From Maricaulis sp. (GTDB lineage Bacteria > Pseudomonadota > Alphaproteobacteria > Caulobacterales > Maricaulaceae): a DNA stretch of 64,000 bases. A program made the translations under genes and the position numbers. The notes below the pieces were generated by a model. It saw nothing but the letters and a program-made list of their open reading frames with translations. It did no database searches and was not told the origin of the DNA. The stretch covers positions 62,001 through 126,000 of the forward strand of contig NZ_JAEPOL010000001.1 of the NCBI RefSeq assembly GCF_017642925.1, read 5' to 3'. The first letter of the stretch is position 1, and each line of letters begins with the position of its first letter. Of the stretch, positions 38,767-46,555 are shown piece by piece.

Positions 38767-39107
38767 AGGGAAGGGCCGGGAAGATCCTCCCCCAGCCCCG
38801 TCTATCCATTGATCTCTTGCCAGCCAGCAGGCCGCAGGGGAGGCGTCTCGTCAAGGGCGCCGCATGCGGGCTGGCCCCTTGACGAGACGCCTCCCCTGCG
38901 GCGAAATCCCGGCATGAAATCAATGGGCTGGTTTGCGCGTGCGCGAGCCTGTCAAAGCCCAGACGCCCGCCTCAACGGGCGCAAGTGTCCGCCAGGGCCC
39001 GGTCCACAGGGCACGCTCATCACAACCAGCGACCATCCAGCTCTACGAGCTGGGTTCCGGCTTTCGCCGGAATGACGGTTTGAATGACGCCCTGAAAGAA
39101 ACCGGCG
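38767..39107. repeat. Intergenic region with a 26-bp perfect inverted repeat and a repeat half-copy
   Basis: Perfect 26-bp arms lie at 38832-38857 and 38876-38901. The 18-base loop contains the palindrome CCGCATGCGG. Outer 8-bp arms (CCATTGAT / ATCAATGG, 38806-38813 and 38919-38926) nest around it. A shorter repeat resembling the end of the 163-bp element is at 39051-39076. No gene is apparent. Confidence 0.7.
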
Positions 39108-39566
39108 CTACCAGCTGCCGGTGTTTTCCATCGAGGCCCAGGGCTCCTGCGGCGGGAGATTCTCGCCGCGCTGCAGGAGTTCCACCGAGATACCGTCCGG
39201 CGAGCGCACGAAAGCCATATGGCCGTCGCGCGGCGGACGGTTGATCGTATAGCCCATCGCCTGCAAATGGGCGCAGGTGTCGTAGACATTGTCCATGCGA
39301 TAGGCGAGATGCCCGAAATTGCGGCCGCCGGAATACTCCTCCGGATCCCAGTTATGGGTCAGCTCGACACAGGGCAGGCCTTCGGGGATCTTGCCGCCGG
39401 TATAGCCTGCCGCCGCGACATCTTCCGGCGTGGCGAGAAAGATCAGGGTGAAACGCCCCTTCTCGCTGTCCATCCGGCTGATTTCCTTGAGGCCCAGGCC
39501 TTCGCAGTAGAAACGCAGGCTCGCGTCCAGGTCCGAAACCCGGACCATGGTGTGCAGGTAGCGCAT
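39108..39566 (-). CDS. gloA: Lactoylglutathione lyase (glyoxalase I)
   Basis: GloA converts the methylglyoxal-glutathione hemithioacetal to S-lactoylglutathione. I start at ATG 39566 (MRYLHTMVRVSDLDASLRFY), giving 152 residues. FYCEGLGLKEISR, FTLIFLATPED, CVELTHNWDPEEYSGGRNFGHLAYRMDNVYD and FVRSPDGISVELLQRG are glyoxalase I segments; His, Glu, His and Glu supply the metal site. It follows a membrane-protein gene by 11 bp in the Ada-like operon. Confidence 0.94.
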   Translation of the reverse strand: MRYLHTMVRVSDLDASLRFYCEGLGLKEISRMDSEKGRFTLIFLATPEDVAAAGYTGGKIPEGLPCVELTHNWDPEEYSGGRNFGHLAYRMDNVYDTCAHLQAMGYTINRPPRDGHMAFVRSPDGISVELLQRGENLPPQEPWASMENTGSW

Positions 39567-39577
39567 GGCAATCCGTC

Positions 39578-40171
39578 CTAATTCGTCTCGTTGGCGGGTT
39601 CGGTCCCCGTGTCCCGCTGACCGGGATTTTTCGGATCGGGCACCGCTCTTACCGCCCATTTGGGGCGTTTGCGCGGAATGACAATGTCATCGAAGGGTTC
39701 GCCGCGCGCGCGGGCCAGGGCCGGCACGAAGGATTCCGGCGAGCGGGCATGGTGGATGCGGGCCATCAGCGCGCCGCAGGCCGCCCAGATCAGGCAGAAT
39801 CCGAAGAACATGTAGAACATCCACGGATAATAGCCCTCATCATACCAGGGCCCGCCATCCAGCCCCATGACGATGATCGGCCAGAACGCCACCAGGCCCA
39901 GCGCGGCCAGCGGCGTGATACCGATCGCCAGCACCAGCGTACCGGCGGCATAGAGCGCCCAGCGCGGCTCGTAGGCAGCGACATAGAGGCGTTCGAACGC
40001 GGCCGCATCGACGCCCCGCACGGTCGCCGGCTTGCTCTCGCAGCGCTCGGCATACTCGATCCGCGCGTCTTCCATCAGCCGCCGGCGCGCCGCGACCCAG
40101 CGGATCAGGAAGGCGGCGGCGGCAACAAGGCCTGTGATGCCGGCAATGGCGAAGGGGTGTGAAAGGTCCAT
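39578..40171 (-). CDS. Predicted membrane protein, unknown function
   Basis: ATG 40171 (MDLSHPFAIAGITGLVAAAAF) opens a 197-residue protein. Its hydrophobic segments are near 8-25, 73-108 and 118-140, and the C-terminal tail is charged. GGPWYDEGYYPWMFYMFFGF is aromatic-rich. I do not recognise a family. Gaps of 10-11 bp to the neighbouring Ada-like and gloA genes indicate one operon. Confidence 0.75.
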   Translation of the reverse strand: MDLSHPFAIAGITGLVAAAAFLIRWVAARRRLMEDARIEYAERCESKPATVRGVDAAAFERLYVAAYEPRWALYAAGTLVLAIGITPLAALGLVAFWPIIVMGLDGGPWYDEGYYPWMFYMFFGFCLIWAACGALMARIHHARSPESFVPALARARGEPFDDIVIPRKRPKWAVRAVPDPKNPGQRDTGTEPANETN

Positions 40172-40181
40172 GGGACCCAGT

Positions 40182-41036
40182 TTAGCTCGCTGCCGCCTCG
40201 TAGGCGAGCATGGCGCGCTTGCGTTCGACACCCCAGTGATAGCCGGTCAGCTGACCGTCCGCCGCAATGACGCGGTGGCAGGGGATCAGCCAGGCGACCG
40301 GGTTCGCCCCGACCGCGGCCCCCACGGCGCGCGCCGCCTTCGGGGTGCAGACCTGCTGGGCGATCGACTTGTAGCTCGTCGTCTCGCCGGCCGGGATGTC
40401 CAGCAGCGCCCGCCAGACCTGGCGCTGCCAAGGCGTGCCGTAGAGCGCCAGCGGCACCGGCGCACCAGGCCCGCCGCCCTGGAAGATGCGCTCGGCCCAG
40501 GCCCGCGCCTCGCTGTCATCGCGGACATAGTCTGCGGCGGGAAAACGGGCGTGCAGGTCTGCAAAGGCAGTGTCGATATCCGGTTCGGCAAAGGCGAGAG
40601 CGGAGAGGCCGCGCGGCGCGATCAGCAGCACCGCTTCGCCGAAGGGTGTGGGCGTTGCACCCCAGGTAAAGCTCAGCCCGGCACCGCGCCGTTTCGCATC
40701 GCCCGGCGTCACGGCTTCGTGGGCGATGAAGAGATCGTGCAGCCGGCCGGGGCCGGACAGGCCGGCATCGAAGGCGGCATCGAGAATGCTGGCGCCGTCC
40801 TCCAGCGCCTCGCGCGCGGCGCCATGGGCCAGCGCGCCGACATATTTCTTCGGGCTCAGCCCCACCCAGCGGGTGAACAGGCGCTGGAAGTGGTGCGGCG
40901 ACAGGCCGGCCGAGCGCGCTGCGGCGTCCAGATCGGGATGGTCGCGCCAGTTTTCGCCCAGCCAGGCGAGGGCCGAGGCGATGCGGCGATAATCACGGCA
41001 GGCCGTGTCCAGATCGAGAATTTGTGCGGTCATCAT
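40182..41036 (-). CDS. Ada-like AraC-HTH plus methylated-DNA-protein-cysteine methyltransferase
   Basis: The 284-residue protein combines an AraC-type helix-turn-helix (about 20-110, LDAAARSAGLSPHHFQRLFTRWVGLSPKKYV) with a C-terminal O6-alkylguanine transferase domain. That domain has YGTPWQRQVWRALLDIPAGETTSY and the acceptor Cys253 in IPCHRVI. The zinc-containing N-terminal methyl-phosphotriester domain of E. coli Ada is absent. It can therefore repair O6-alkylguanine but lacks the classical Cys38-type sensor. It is the first gene of the operon with the membrane protein and gloA. Confidence 0.92.
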   Translation of the reverse strand: MMTAQILDLDTACRDYRRIASALAWLGENWRDHPDLDAAARSAGLSPHHFQRLFTRWVGLSPKKYVGALAHGAAREALEDGASILDAAFDAGLSGPGRLHDLFIAHEAVTPGDAKRRGAGLSFTWGATPTPFGEAVLLIAPRGLSALAFAEPDIDTAFADLHARFPAADYVRDDSEARAWAERIFQGGGPGAPVPLALYGTPWQRQVWRALLDIPAGETTSYKSIAQQVCTPKAARAVGAAVGANPVAWLIPCHRVIAADGQLTGYHWGVERKRAMLAYEAAAS

Positions 41037-41045
41037 GCGGCCAGT

Positions 41046-41609
41046 CTAGCCACCGGCCGGCACGGCTCCACCCGGTTCTTGCGCCGGGTTGAGGGATCGG
41101 CGTGCCGTATCGATCGCCGCCCCCAGCGCCTCGGCAAATTCGCCGCGCTCGGGCGGGCTGAGAAAACTGCCCAGCACCAGCGCGCGGCCATGGGCGCTCA
41201 GCGCCAGCTGGGCATGGTGTTCACCCGGATCGATCAGGCGCAATTGCACCCAGGCCGTAGGCAGGCGGTAGCGGCGGCGATGCCCGGTCGGGTGCTGGCG
41301 CACCACCTCGATATCGCGTGCATTCACCGTCACCCATTCGCGCGCCCGCCCGTCGCGATAGGAGATGCGGAAGGCCAGCCAGACCAGGAAGGCATCGAGC
41401 CCGAAAAACGGCGTCACCGGCCAGGCCCCGATGGTGATGAACAGCATGCCGGCGCTGAAAGAGATGATGGCGATGGCGATCATCAGCGCCGTGAAGGCGG
41501 GATTGGGCAGCGACCGGTTGGGCGCCAGTTCGGCCTCCATGAAGGCCGGGCCCTCATGCGGTGCAACGGCCTCCGCCTCGGCGGGCCAGCTTTCCACGAT
41601 CGTGCGCAT
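41046..41609 (-). CDS. DUF2244 family membrane protein
   Basis: The 187-residue product from ATG 41609 has two close hydrophobic segments (about 37-58 and 62-80) and a downstream beta-rich domain. The RREWVTV-type segment appears as AREWVTVNARDIEVVRQ, and WVQLRLIDPGEHHAQLALSAHGRALVLGSFLSPPERGEFAEAL follows, typical of DUF2244. The function is unknown. The gene is divergent from nth across 93 bp. In many alphaproteobacteria a DUF2244 gene neighbours nth, which supports the assignment. Confidence 0.85.
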   Translation of the reverse strand: MRTIVESWPAEAEAVAPHEGPAFMEAELAPNRSLPNPAFTALMIAIAIISFSAGMLFITIGAWPVTPFFGLDAFLVWLAFRISYRDGRAREWVTVNARDIEVVRQHPTGHRRRYRLPTAWVQLRLIDPGEHHAQLALSAHGRALVLGSFLSPPERGEFAEALGAAIDTARRSLNPAQEPGGAVPAGG

Positions 41610-41702
41610 GACGGGCAAGATAATCGCTCCTGAGGGCGAGACAATGGCCGCCGGGTCCGCGCGCCGGATGACAGGCCGCGCGAAGCGGCTATACCTGCGG
41701 CC

Positions 41703-42419
41703 ATGACGATATCCACGCCCCGCAAGACCGCCGCCAAGCCGAAATCCCGCCGCAAGTCCCAGCCGCGCGGCCTTTCCCGCGAGCAGGCCCATGACCTGAT
41801 GGCGCGCCTGGCGCAGGATCGGCCTGCGCCGCGCACCGAGCTGGACTATACCAATCCCTATACGCTTTTGGTCGCGGTCGCCCTGTCGGCCCAGGCCACC
41901 GATGTCGGCGTGAACAAGGCGACGAAGCTCTTGTTCCAGGAAGCCGATACGCCGGAGAAGATGGTCGCGCTGGGCGAGGATCATGTGCGCGACCGGATCA
42001 AGACGATCGGCCTGTTCCGCAACAAGGCCAAGAATGTCATCGCCCTGTCGAAAATCCTGATCGAGAAGCATGGCGGCATCGTGCCGGCCGAACGCGAGGC
42101 GCTGGAAGCACTGCCGGGCGTCGGCCGCAAGACCGCGAATGTGGTGCTCAACGAGGCGTTCGGCGTGCCGACCATCGCCGTCGACACGCATATCTTCCGT
42201 GTCTCCAACCGCACGAAACTGGCGCCGGGCAAGGACCCGCTGGCGGTCGAACTGCGGCTGGAAAAGATCATGCCCGACGAATTCCGCCAGGGCGCCCACC
42301 ACTGGCTGATCCTGCACGGCCGCTATGTCTGCAAGGCCCGCAAGCCGGAATGCTGGCGCTGCCCGATCGAGGATATCTGCCAGTTCAAGGACAAGACACC
42401 GGCCCCGAAAGGCGTTTAA
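41703..42419 (+). CDS. nth: Endonuclease III (Nth)
   Basis: Nth is a base-excision-repair glycosylase/AP lyase for oxidised pyrimidines. The product has 238 residues with a basic N-terminal extension (about 1-25). The helix-hairpin-helix is LPGVGRKTANVVL with catalytic Lys143; Asp161 lies in VDTHIFRV. The [4Fe-4S] ligands are Cys210, Cys217, Cys220 and Cys226. All key residues are present. Confidence 0.97.
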   Translation: MTISTPRKTAAKPKSRRKSQPRGLSREQAHDLMARLAQDRPAPRTELDYTNPYTLLVAVALSAQATDVGVNKATKLLFQEADTPEKMVALGEDHVRDRIKTIGLFRNKAKNVIALSKILIEKHGGIVPAEREALEALPGVGRKTANVVLNEAFGVPTIAVDTHIFRVSNRTKLAPGKDPLAVELRLEKIMPDEFRQGAHHWLILHGRYVCKARKPECWRCPIEDICQFKDKTPAPKGV

Positions 42420-42826
42420 GGCGCAGGGCTTGCCCTGACACTCTCTCTATTTTCCCCGGACCTGTTCCGGGGCCTGGTGGCCTCGACGCGCTTGCGATGA
42501 AGCCGGCCACGTCCGGTTCGAGGGGCAGCAGTGATCCCCTCTTCACCTTTGCCAGGCCCCGGAACGGGGTCCGGGGAAACCGACTGGGTCTGGCCTTGGG
42601 CGGGTGAGGTCGAAGGGGGTAAGTGAATGCGCGCTGCCGCGCTCTGCGGTGCTCCGCACCGCCCCCTCAGTCCGCTTCGCGGACAGCTCCCCCGCAAGCG
42701 GGGCGAGCCCTTGCTTGTCCTGACACCCTCTCCATTTCCCCAGTACAATCCATTTTCCCCAACCTCACCACTTTCCCCGGACTTGTTCCGGGGCCCAGGG
42801 AAAGTGGCGAGGCTGAGTTTACCCCC
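42420..42826. repeat. Intergenic region with three CCCCGGA-type palindromes
   Basis: Copies of the palindrome lie at 42454-42474, 42555-42576 (inverted orientation) and 42775-42796. The stretch also carries a direct repeat of a TGACAC-led sequence (near 42437 and 42719). A CCGCTTCGCGG-type repeat with CCCCCGCAAGCGGGG is near 42670. These are non-coding repeats between convergent genes. Confidence 0.7.
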
Positions 42827-43327
42827 CTACCGCTCCACAGCGATCAGCGTGTCGTAGTCATACTGCGCCCGCAGGGCCTCGCTGATGCGTTCCAGGCGTT
42901 CGATAGCCGGGTGGCCGGAGCAGCCGCGATACCAGCTGACATCCTGACGGCCATCTACACGGGTGACGGACAGCTCATAGCCCGGCGCATCGGTGTGCCA
43001 GAGCGGGCAGGTGTTGTCGTCCTGTGTGTTGATCGAGACCGGCAGGCTGGCCGCATCCTCGCGCTCGAGCACGGCGGTCATGCGGGCAAAACTGCCGGCT
43101 TCCAGCGCGCCCGTGGTGCGGCCCTGCGTCTGCGTATGGCTGCGCGCCTCGAGCACATAGCGATCGTCCGGCGTGACGGTGATCGTATAGGCCGGGCAGA
43201 AGCCGAAACAGGGCGTCTCGGTGATGCTGATTGCGCGATAGGTGTCCGGTGCGGCCGGACCGGACGTCGCGGCACAGGCCGACAGGCCGGCAGCCAGGAG
43301 AAGGGCGGAGAGACTGTGACGGATCAT
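42827..43327 (-). CDS. DUF6438-type lipoprotein
   Basis: This 166-residue protein has a lipoprotein signal MIRHSLSALLLAAGLSAC (Cys18). Its domain starts AISITETPCFGFCPAYTITVTPDD, a pattern typical of DUF6438 proteins. Four further cysteines (in CFGFC, NTCPLW and YRGCSGHP) probably form disulphides. The role is unknown. CHAD and ATP-grasp genes follow the same direction upstream. Confidence 0.8.
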   Translation of the reverse strand: MIRHSLSALLLAAGLSACAATSGPAAPDTYRAISITETPCFGFCPAYTITVTPDDRYVLEARSHTQTQGRTTGALEAGSFARMTAVLEREDAASLPVSINTQDDNTCPLWHTDAPGYELSVTRVDGRQDVSWYRGCSGHPAIERLERISEALRAQYDYDTLIAVER

Positions 43328-43429
43328 GGCGGCCTCGCATGGGACGGGTCTGGACGTGGAAAGGCCTCATCAGGACGGGCAATCCGGGCCGTTTCAAGGC
43401 CCGGCTCCGGTCCCTGTTCAGGGTCAGCG

Positions 43430-44287
43430 CTATCCCGCGTCCCGGAAGCCGGCCTTCAGCGCCTTTTTCACCTTTTTCGGCCTGTCGCCGAACACGGCCT
43501 CGGCCCGCTCCAGCGCTTGGGCGGCCAGCGCCTCGCAACGCGCCTCGACCCGCTCGATCGCGGCATCCGCATCGGCCAGATCGTCCAGCCGGCGGGCGAG
43601 GCGGGAGAGGTCGTGGTGCAGGCCGAGCAGATCGACCAGCGCGTCGGTCTGCGACTTGCGGCGCGCCACCTCGTCCGGCCAGGCCCGCTTCAGCGCAATC
43701 GCCTGGTAGCGCCAGTCCTGGGTGCGTTTGCGCAATTCGTGCAGGCGTTCGCTATCCGGCACGGACTGCGCCTTGCCCAGCCGCTTTGCGGCGCGGCGAT
43801 AGGTGCGCGCCATGCCGCGGGCGACCACATCCGGCGCATCGTCCGGCGTGGGCAGGCCGGCCAGCGCCCGGTCCATCTCGTCCAGCGCACGGGCCGCCTG
43901 CCGGGCCGCCGTCTCGCGATCGACCCGTTCACGGTCGGCGCGCGCCTGCGCCGCCAGTTCCGACAGGGCCGGCCGCGCCGCATCGTCGTCGCAGTCACGG
44001 ACCATCGCACGGGCCAGCTGCTCCAGGCTGTCGGCATCGCGGGCCTCGGCCAGCACGTGTCCGGCGCGCCGGGCGGCGGCATTGACCAGGCTGGCCACCT
44101 CGCGATCGCTCTCGCGCAGCAGACGCGCAATCGACCGGGCGCGCTTGATGCTCTTGCGCGCCTCGTGCACGGCCAGCAGGGGATCCTCGCCCATGCCGTC
44201 CAGGGCGCGGCGGGCATTGGCGATCTCCAGGCGGACAAGACGCGTCACGCCGGTCAGATCGTCTTCATTGCGCAGTTTCTCGGTCAT
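43430..44287 (-). CDS. CHAD-domain protein
   Basis: The 285-residue protein has the CHAD signature VHEARKSIKRARSIARLL and the second-half ELRKRTQDWRYQAIAL. It is rich in conserved basic residues. CHAD domains bind polyphosphate and are often found near polyphosphate or CYTH proteins; no such neighbour is present here. The end is Lys-rich (KKVKKALKAGF). Confidence 0.9.
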   Translation of the reverse strand: MTEKLRNEDDLTGVTRLVRLEIANARRALDGMGEDPLLAVHEARKSIKRARSIARLLRESDREVASLVNAAARRAGHVLAEARDADSLEQLARAMVRDCDDDAARPALSELAAQARADRERVDRETAARQAARALDEMDRALAGLPTPDDAPDVVARGMARTYRRAAKRLGKAQSVPDSERLHELRKRTQDWRYQAIALKRAWPDEVARRKSQTDALVDLLGLHHDLSRLARRLDDLADADAAIERVEARCEALAAQALERAEAVFGDRPKKVKKALKAGFRDAG

Positions 44288-44372
44288 GGGCGCGGCTTTA
44301 TACGCAGTCGATGGCGAAGTCGTGACACCAACGGGCGCGTACGCCTGCGCGTTCCCCGGAACCGCCGCTTTT

Positions 44373-45266
44373 CTAGGCCGGCACCGCCAGCATCCGCCCC
44401 AGCGCGCGGGCCAGGGTCTCGCCCATTTGCGGGCCCTGTTCGGGATAGAGATAGGGTTCGATCAGCTCGATCTCGATCAGCGCCAGCTGGCCGTCGAGCC
44501 CGCGCAGCATGTCGACCCGCGCATACAGCGGCTCGCCATCGATACAGTCGAGCACCGAACGGGCCAGCGCCAGCTCGTCTTCGCCGGGCACATGGATTTC
44601 CTCGTGTCCGCCATATTCCGACTGCACGCGGTAATCGCCGCTGGCGGGGATTTTCCGGGCACAGTGCGAGAACTCGCCGCCGAAGAAGAGGAAGGCATAT
44701 TCGCCCTCTTCCGCCACGGCCGGCAGGAAGGGCTGGATCATGCAGTCCGCGGGCGGCAGGGCCTCGGCTGCGGGAACGGGCTCGCCCTTGCGGATCCGGG
44801 CCTGGCGCCAGGCCCCGGCCCCCAGGACCGGTTTCACCACGATATCGTCGCAGTCCAGCGTCTCGAAGGCTGCCGTGATCGTGTCCGCCGTGGCGCGGTC
44901 GGCCCACACGGTCGGGATCATCGGGGCGCCGCGTTCGGCAAGGTCCTTGAGATAGGTCTTGCGGCTGTTCCAGCGCACCATGGGCAGCGGATTGAACAGG
45001 CGCGTCGCCGCAGAAATCGCCTCCAGCTTCGCCATGAAGGCGTCCGGCTTTTCCATATAATCCCAGCAGGTGCCGATCATCGCGCCGTCGAAGGCGGCCG
45101 GGTCGAAGTCCGGATCGTCCCAGATCACCGGCACGAGGTCGAAACCGGCGGCCACACAGGCCGGCTGCAGCGCGGCGATCTCGAGCTCGTACTCGAAACA
45201 GTCGGCGCGGGCGGCGGGATTGTCGCGGAACATGCAGGCCGCGGTGAGGAAGGCGATACGGGTCAT
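44373..45266 (-). CDS. ATP-grasp domain protein, substrate unknown
   Basis: The 297-residue protein resembles the ATP-grasp family of RimK and the cycloserine-biosynthetic DcsG type. Features are LVPVIWDDPDFDPAAFDGAMIGTCWDY, RWNSRKTYLKDLAERGAPMIPTVW, IVVKPVLGAGAWRQ and the C-terminal metal-binding LIEIELIEPYLY. It would ligate an amine to a carboxylate. The actual substrate is not deducible. It precedes the CHAD gene by 85 bp in the same direction. Confidence 0.82.
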   Translation of the reverse strand: MTRIAFLTAACMFRDNPAARADCFEYELEIAALQPACVAAGFDLVPVIWDDPDFDPAAFDGAMIGTCWDYMEKPDAFMAKLEAISAATRLFNPLPMVRWNSRKTYLKDLAERGAPMIPTVWADRATADTITAAFETLDCDDIVVKPVLGAGAWRQARIRKGEPVPAAEALPPADCMIQPFLPAVAEEGEYAFLFFGGEFSHCARKIPASGDYRVQSEYGGHEEIHVPGEDELALARSVLDCIDGEPLYARVDMLRGLDGQLALIEIELIEPYLYPEQGPQMGETLARALGRMLAVPA

Positions 45267-45377
45267 GGCGCGGGCTTTAGCAGAGCGGCGTCCGGCCGCA
45301 AGCCTTGTTCTCGCGCAGCGCTGCGGTTAGGTGTCACGGCTCAACCCGCTGTCTTTCAGCCACTGAACGGATTTTCC

Positions 45378-46385
45378 ATGTCCCAAGCCCGTTTCGACGT
45401 GCTCGCCGTCGGCAATGCCATTGTCGACGTTCTCTCGCCGGCCAGCGACGAGTTTCTCGCCGCCGAGGGCATTGCCAAGAATGCCATGACACTGATCGAC
45501 GAGGACCGGGCGCGTTCGCTCTATGCGCGCATGCAGCCGGGCAAGGAAGCCTCCGGCGGATCCGCCGCCAACACCGTCGCCGGTGTCGCCTCGCTGGGCG
45601 GCAAGGCGGCCTATATCGGCAAGGTGGCCAATGACCAGCTGGGCGAGATCTTCACCCATGATATCCGCACGATCGGCGTGCATTTCGACACGCCGGCCCT
45701 GCAGGAAGGTCCGGCCTCGGGCCGCTGCCTGATCAATGTCACCCCGGATGCGGCACGCTCGATGTGCACCTTCCTGGGCGCCGCCGCCCTGGTGACCGAG
45801 GATGATGTGGAAGCCGGCGCTGACGCGCTCAAGGCTGCCGAGATCATCTATCTGGAAGGCTATCTCTTCGACCGCGAAGAGGCCAAGCGCGCCTATGTCG
45901 CCGCCGCCGAAATGGCTGCCGCTGCCAATCGCCGCACCGCGCTGACCCTGTCCGACGTGTTCTGCGTCGACCGGCACCGCGCTTCCTTCCGCCATCTCGT
46001 GGCCAATCACATCGATATCCTGCTGGCCAATGAGGCCGAGCTGCTGGCGCTGTACGAGACCGAGGATTTCGACACCGCCCTCAACGCCGTGCGCCAGGAT
46101 GTGGCGATCGCCGCCGTGACCCGGTCGGAAAAGGGCGCCGTGATCGTCGCCGGCGAGGAGACCGTGACCGTAGCAGCCGAACCGGTTTCGAAACTGGTCG
46201 ACACCACGGGCGCGGGCGATCTGTTCGCGTCCGGCTTCCTTCTGGGCATTGCCCAGGGCCGGCCGCTGGCGGAAGCGGGGAAAATGGGGGCGATTTCCGC
46301 CGCCGAGATCATCTCGCACTATGGCGCGCGTCCCGACTGCAGTCTGAAAGACCTCGCGGAAGAGGCCGGAATCGCCTTCGAGTAA
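45378..46385 (+). CDS. PfkB-family carbohydrate/adenosine kinase
   Basis: The 335-residue protein from ATG 45378 (MSQARFDVLAVGNAIVDVLS) belongs to the PfkB family. It most resembles adenosine-kinase-like enzymes common in alphaproteobacteria. GGSAANTVAGVASLGGKAAYIGKVANDQLG is the family N-terminal signature, and DTTGAGDLFASGFLLGIA contains the catalytic Asp and anion hole. The sugar or nucleoside used is not proven. Confidence 0.9.
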   Translation: MSQARFDVLAVGNAIVDVLSPASDEFLAAEGIAKNAMTLIDEDRARSLYARMQPGKEASGGSAANTVAGVASLGGKAAYIGKVANDQLGEIFTHDIRTIGVHFDTPALQEGPASGRCLINVTPDAARSMCTFLGAAALVTEDDVEAGADALKAAEIIYLEGYLFDREEAKRAYVAAAEMAAAANRRTALTLSDVFCVDRHRASFRHLVANHIDILLANEAELLALYETEDFDTALNAVRQDVAIAAVTRSEKGAVIVAGEETVTVAAEPVSKLVDTTGAGDLFASGFLLGIAQGRPLAEAGKMGAISAAEIISHYGARPDCSLKDLAEEAGIAFE

Positions 46386-46434
46386 AGGCGTTTCCGGTAT
46401 TCGACTAAAAACTTAACGAAAAAACTCCGGCATT

Positions 46435-46449
46435 TTAACCACAATTCAA
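46435..46449 (+). promoter_or_regulatory. CtrA-like box upstream of the GGDEF-EAL gene
   Basis: TTAA, seven bases, then TCAA differs from TTAA-N7-TTAA by one base. It lies about 105 bp before the GGDEF-EAL start. No CtrA gene is in the window, so this is a weak candidate only. Confidence 0.3.
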
Positions 46450-46555
46450 GTGCTTGGTGTCACCGTGACCCTTGAGAACGGGCGAGAAGGTCTTCTTGCC
46501 TGCGTATTTGGTGGTGAAAACGCGCTCCAGAACCGGAGCGCGCTCAGGGGTAGAC

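Noticed and set aside
46521-46542. A GCGCTCC/GGAGCGC hairpin before the GGDEF-EAL start, considered as a riboswitch
   Set aside because: It is a simple 8-bp stem with no conserved aptamer features; not enough for a riboswitch call.
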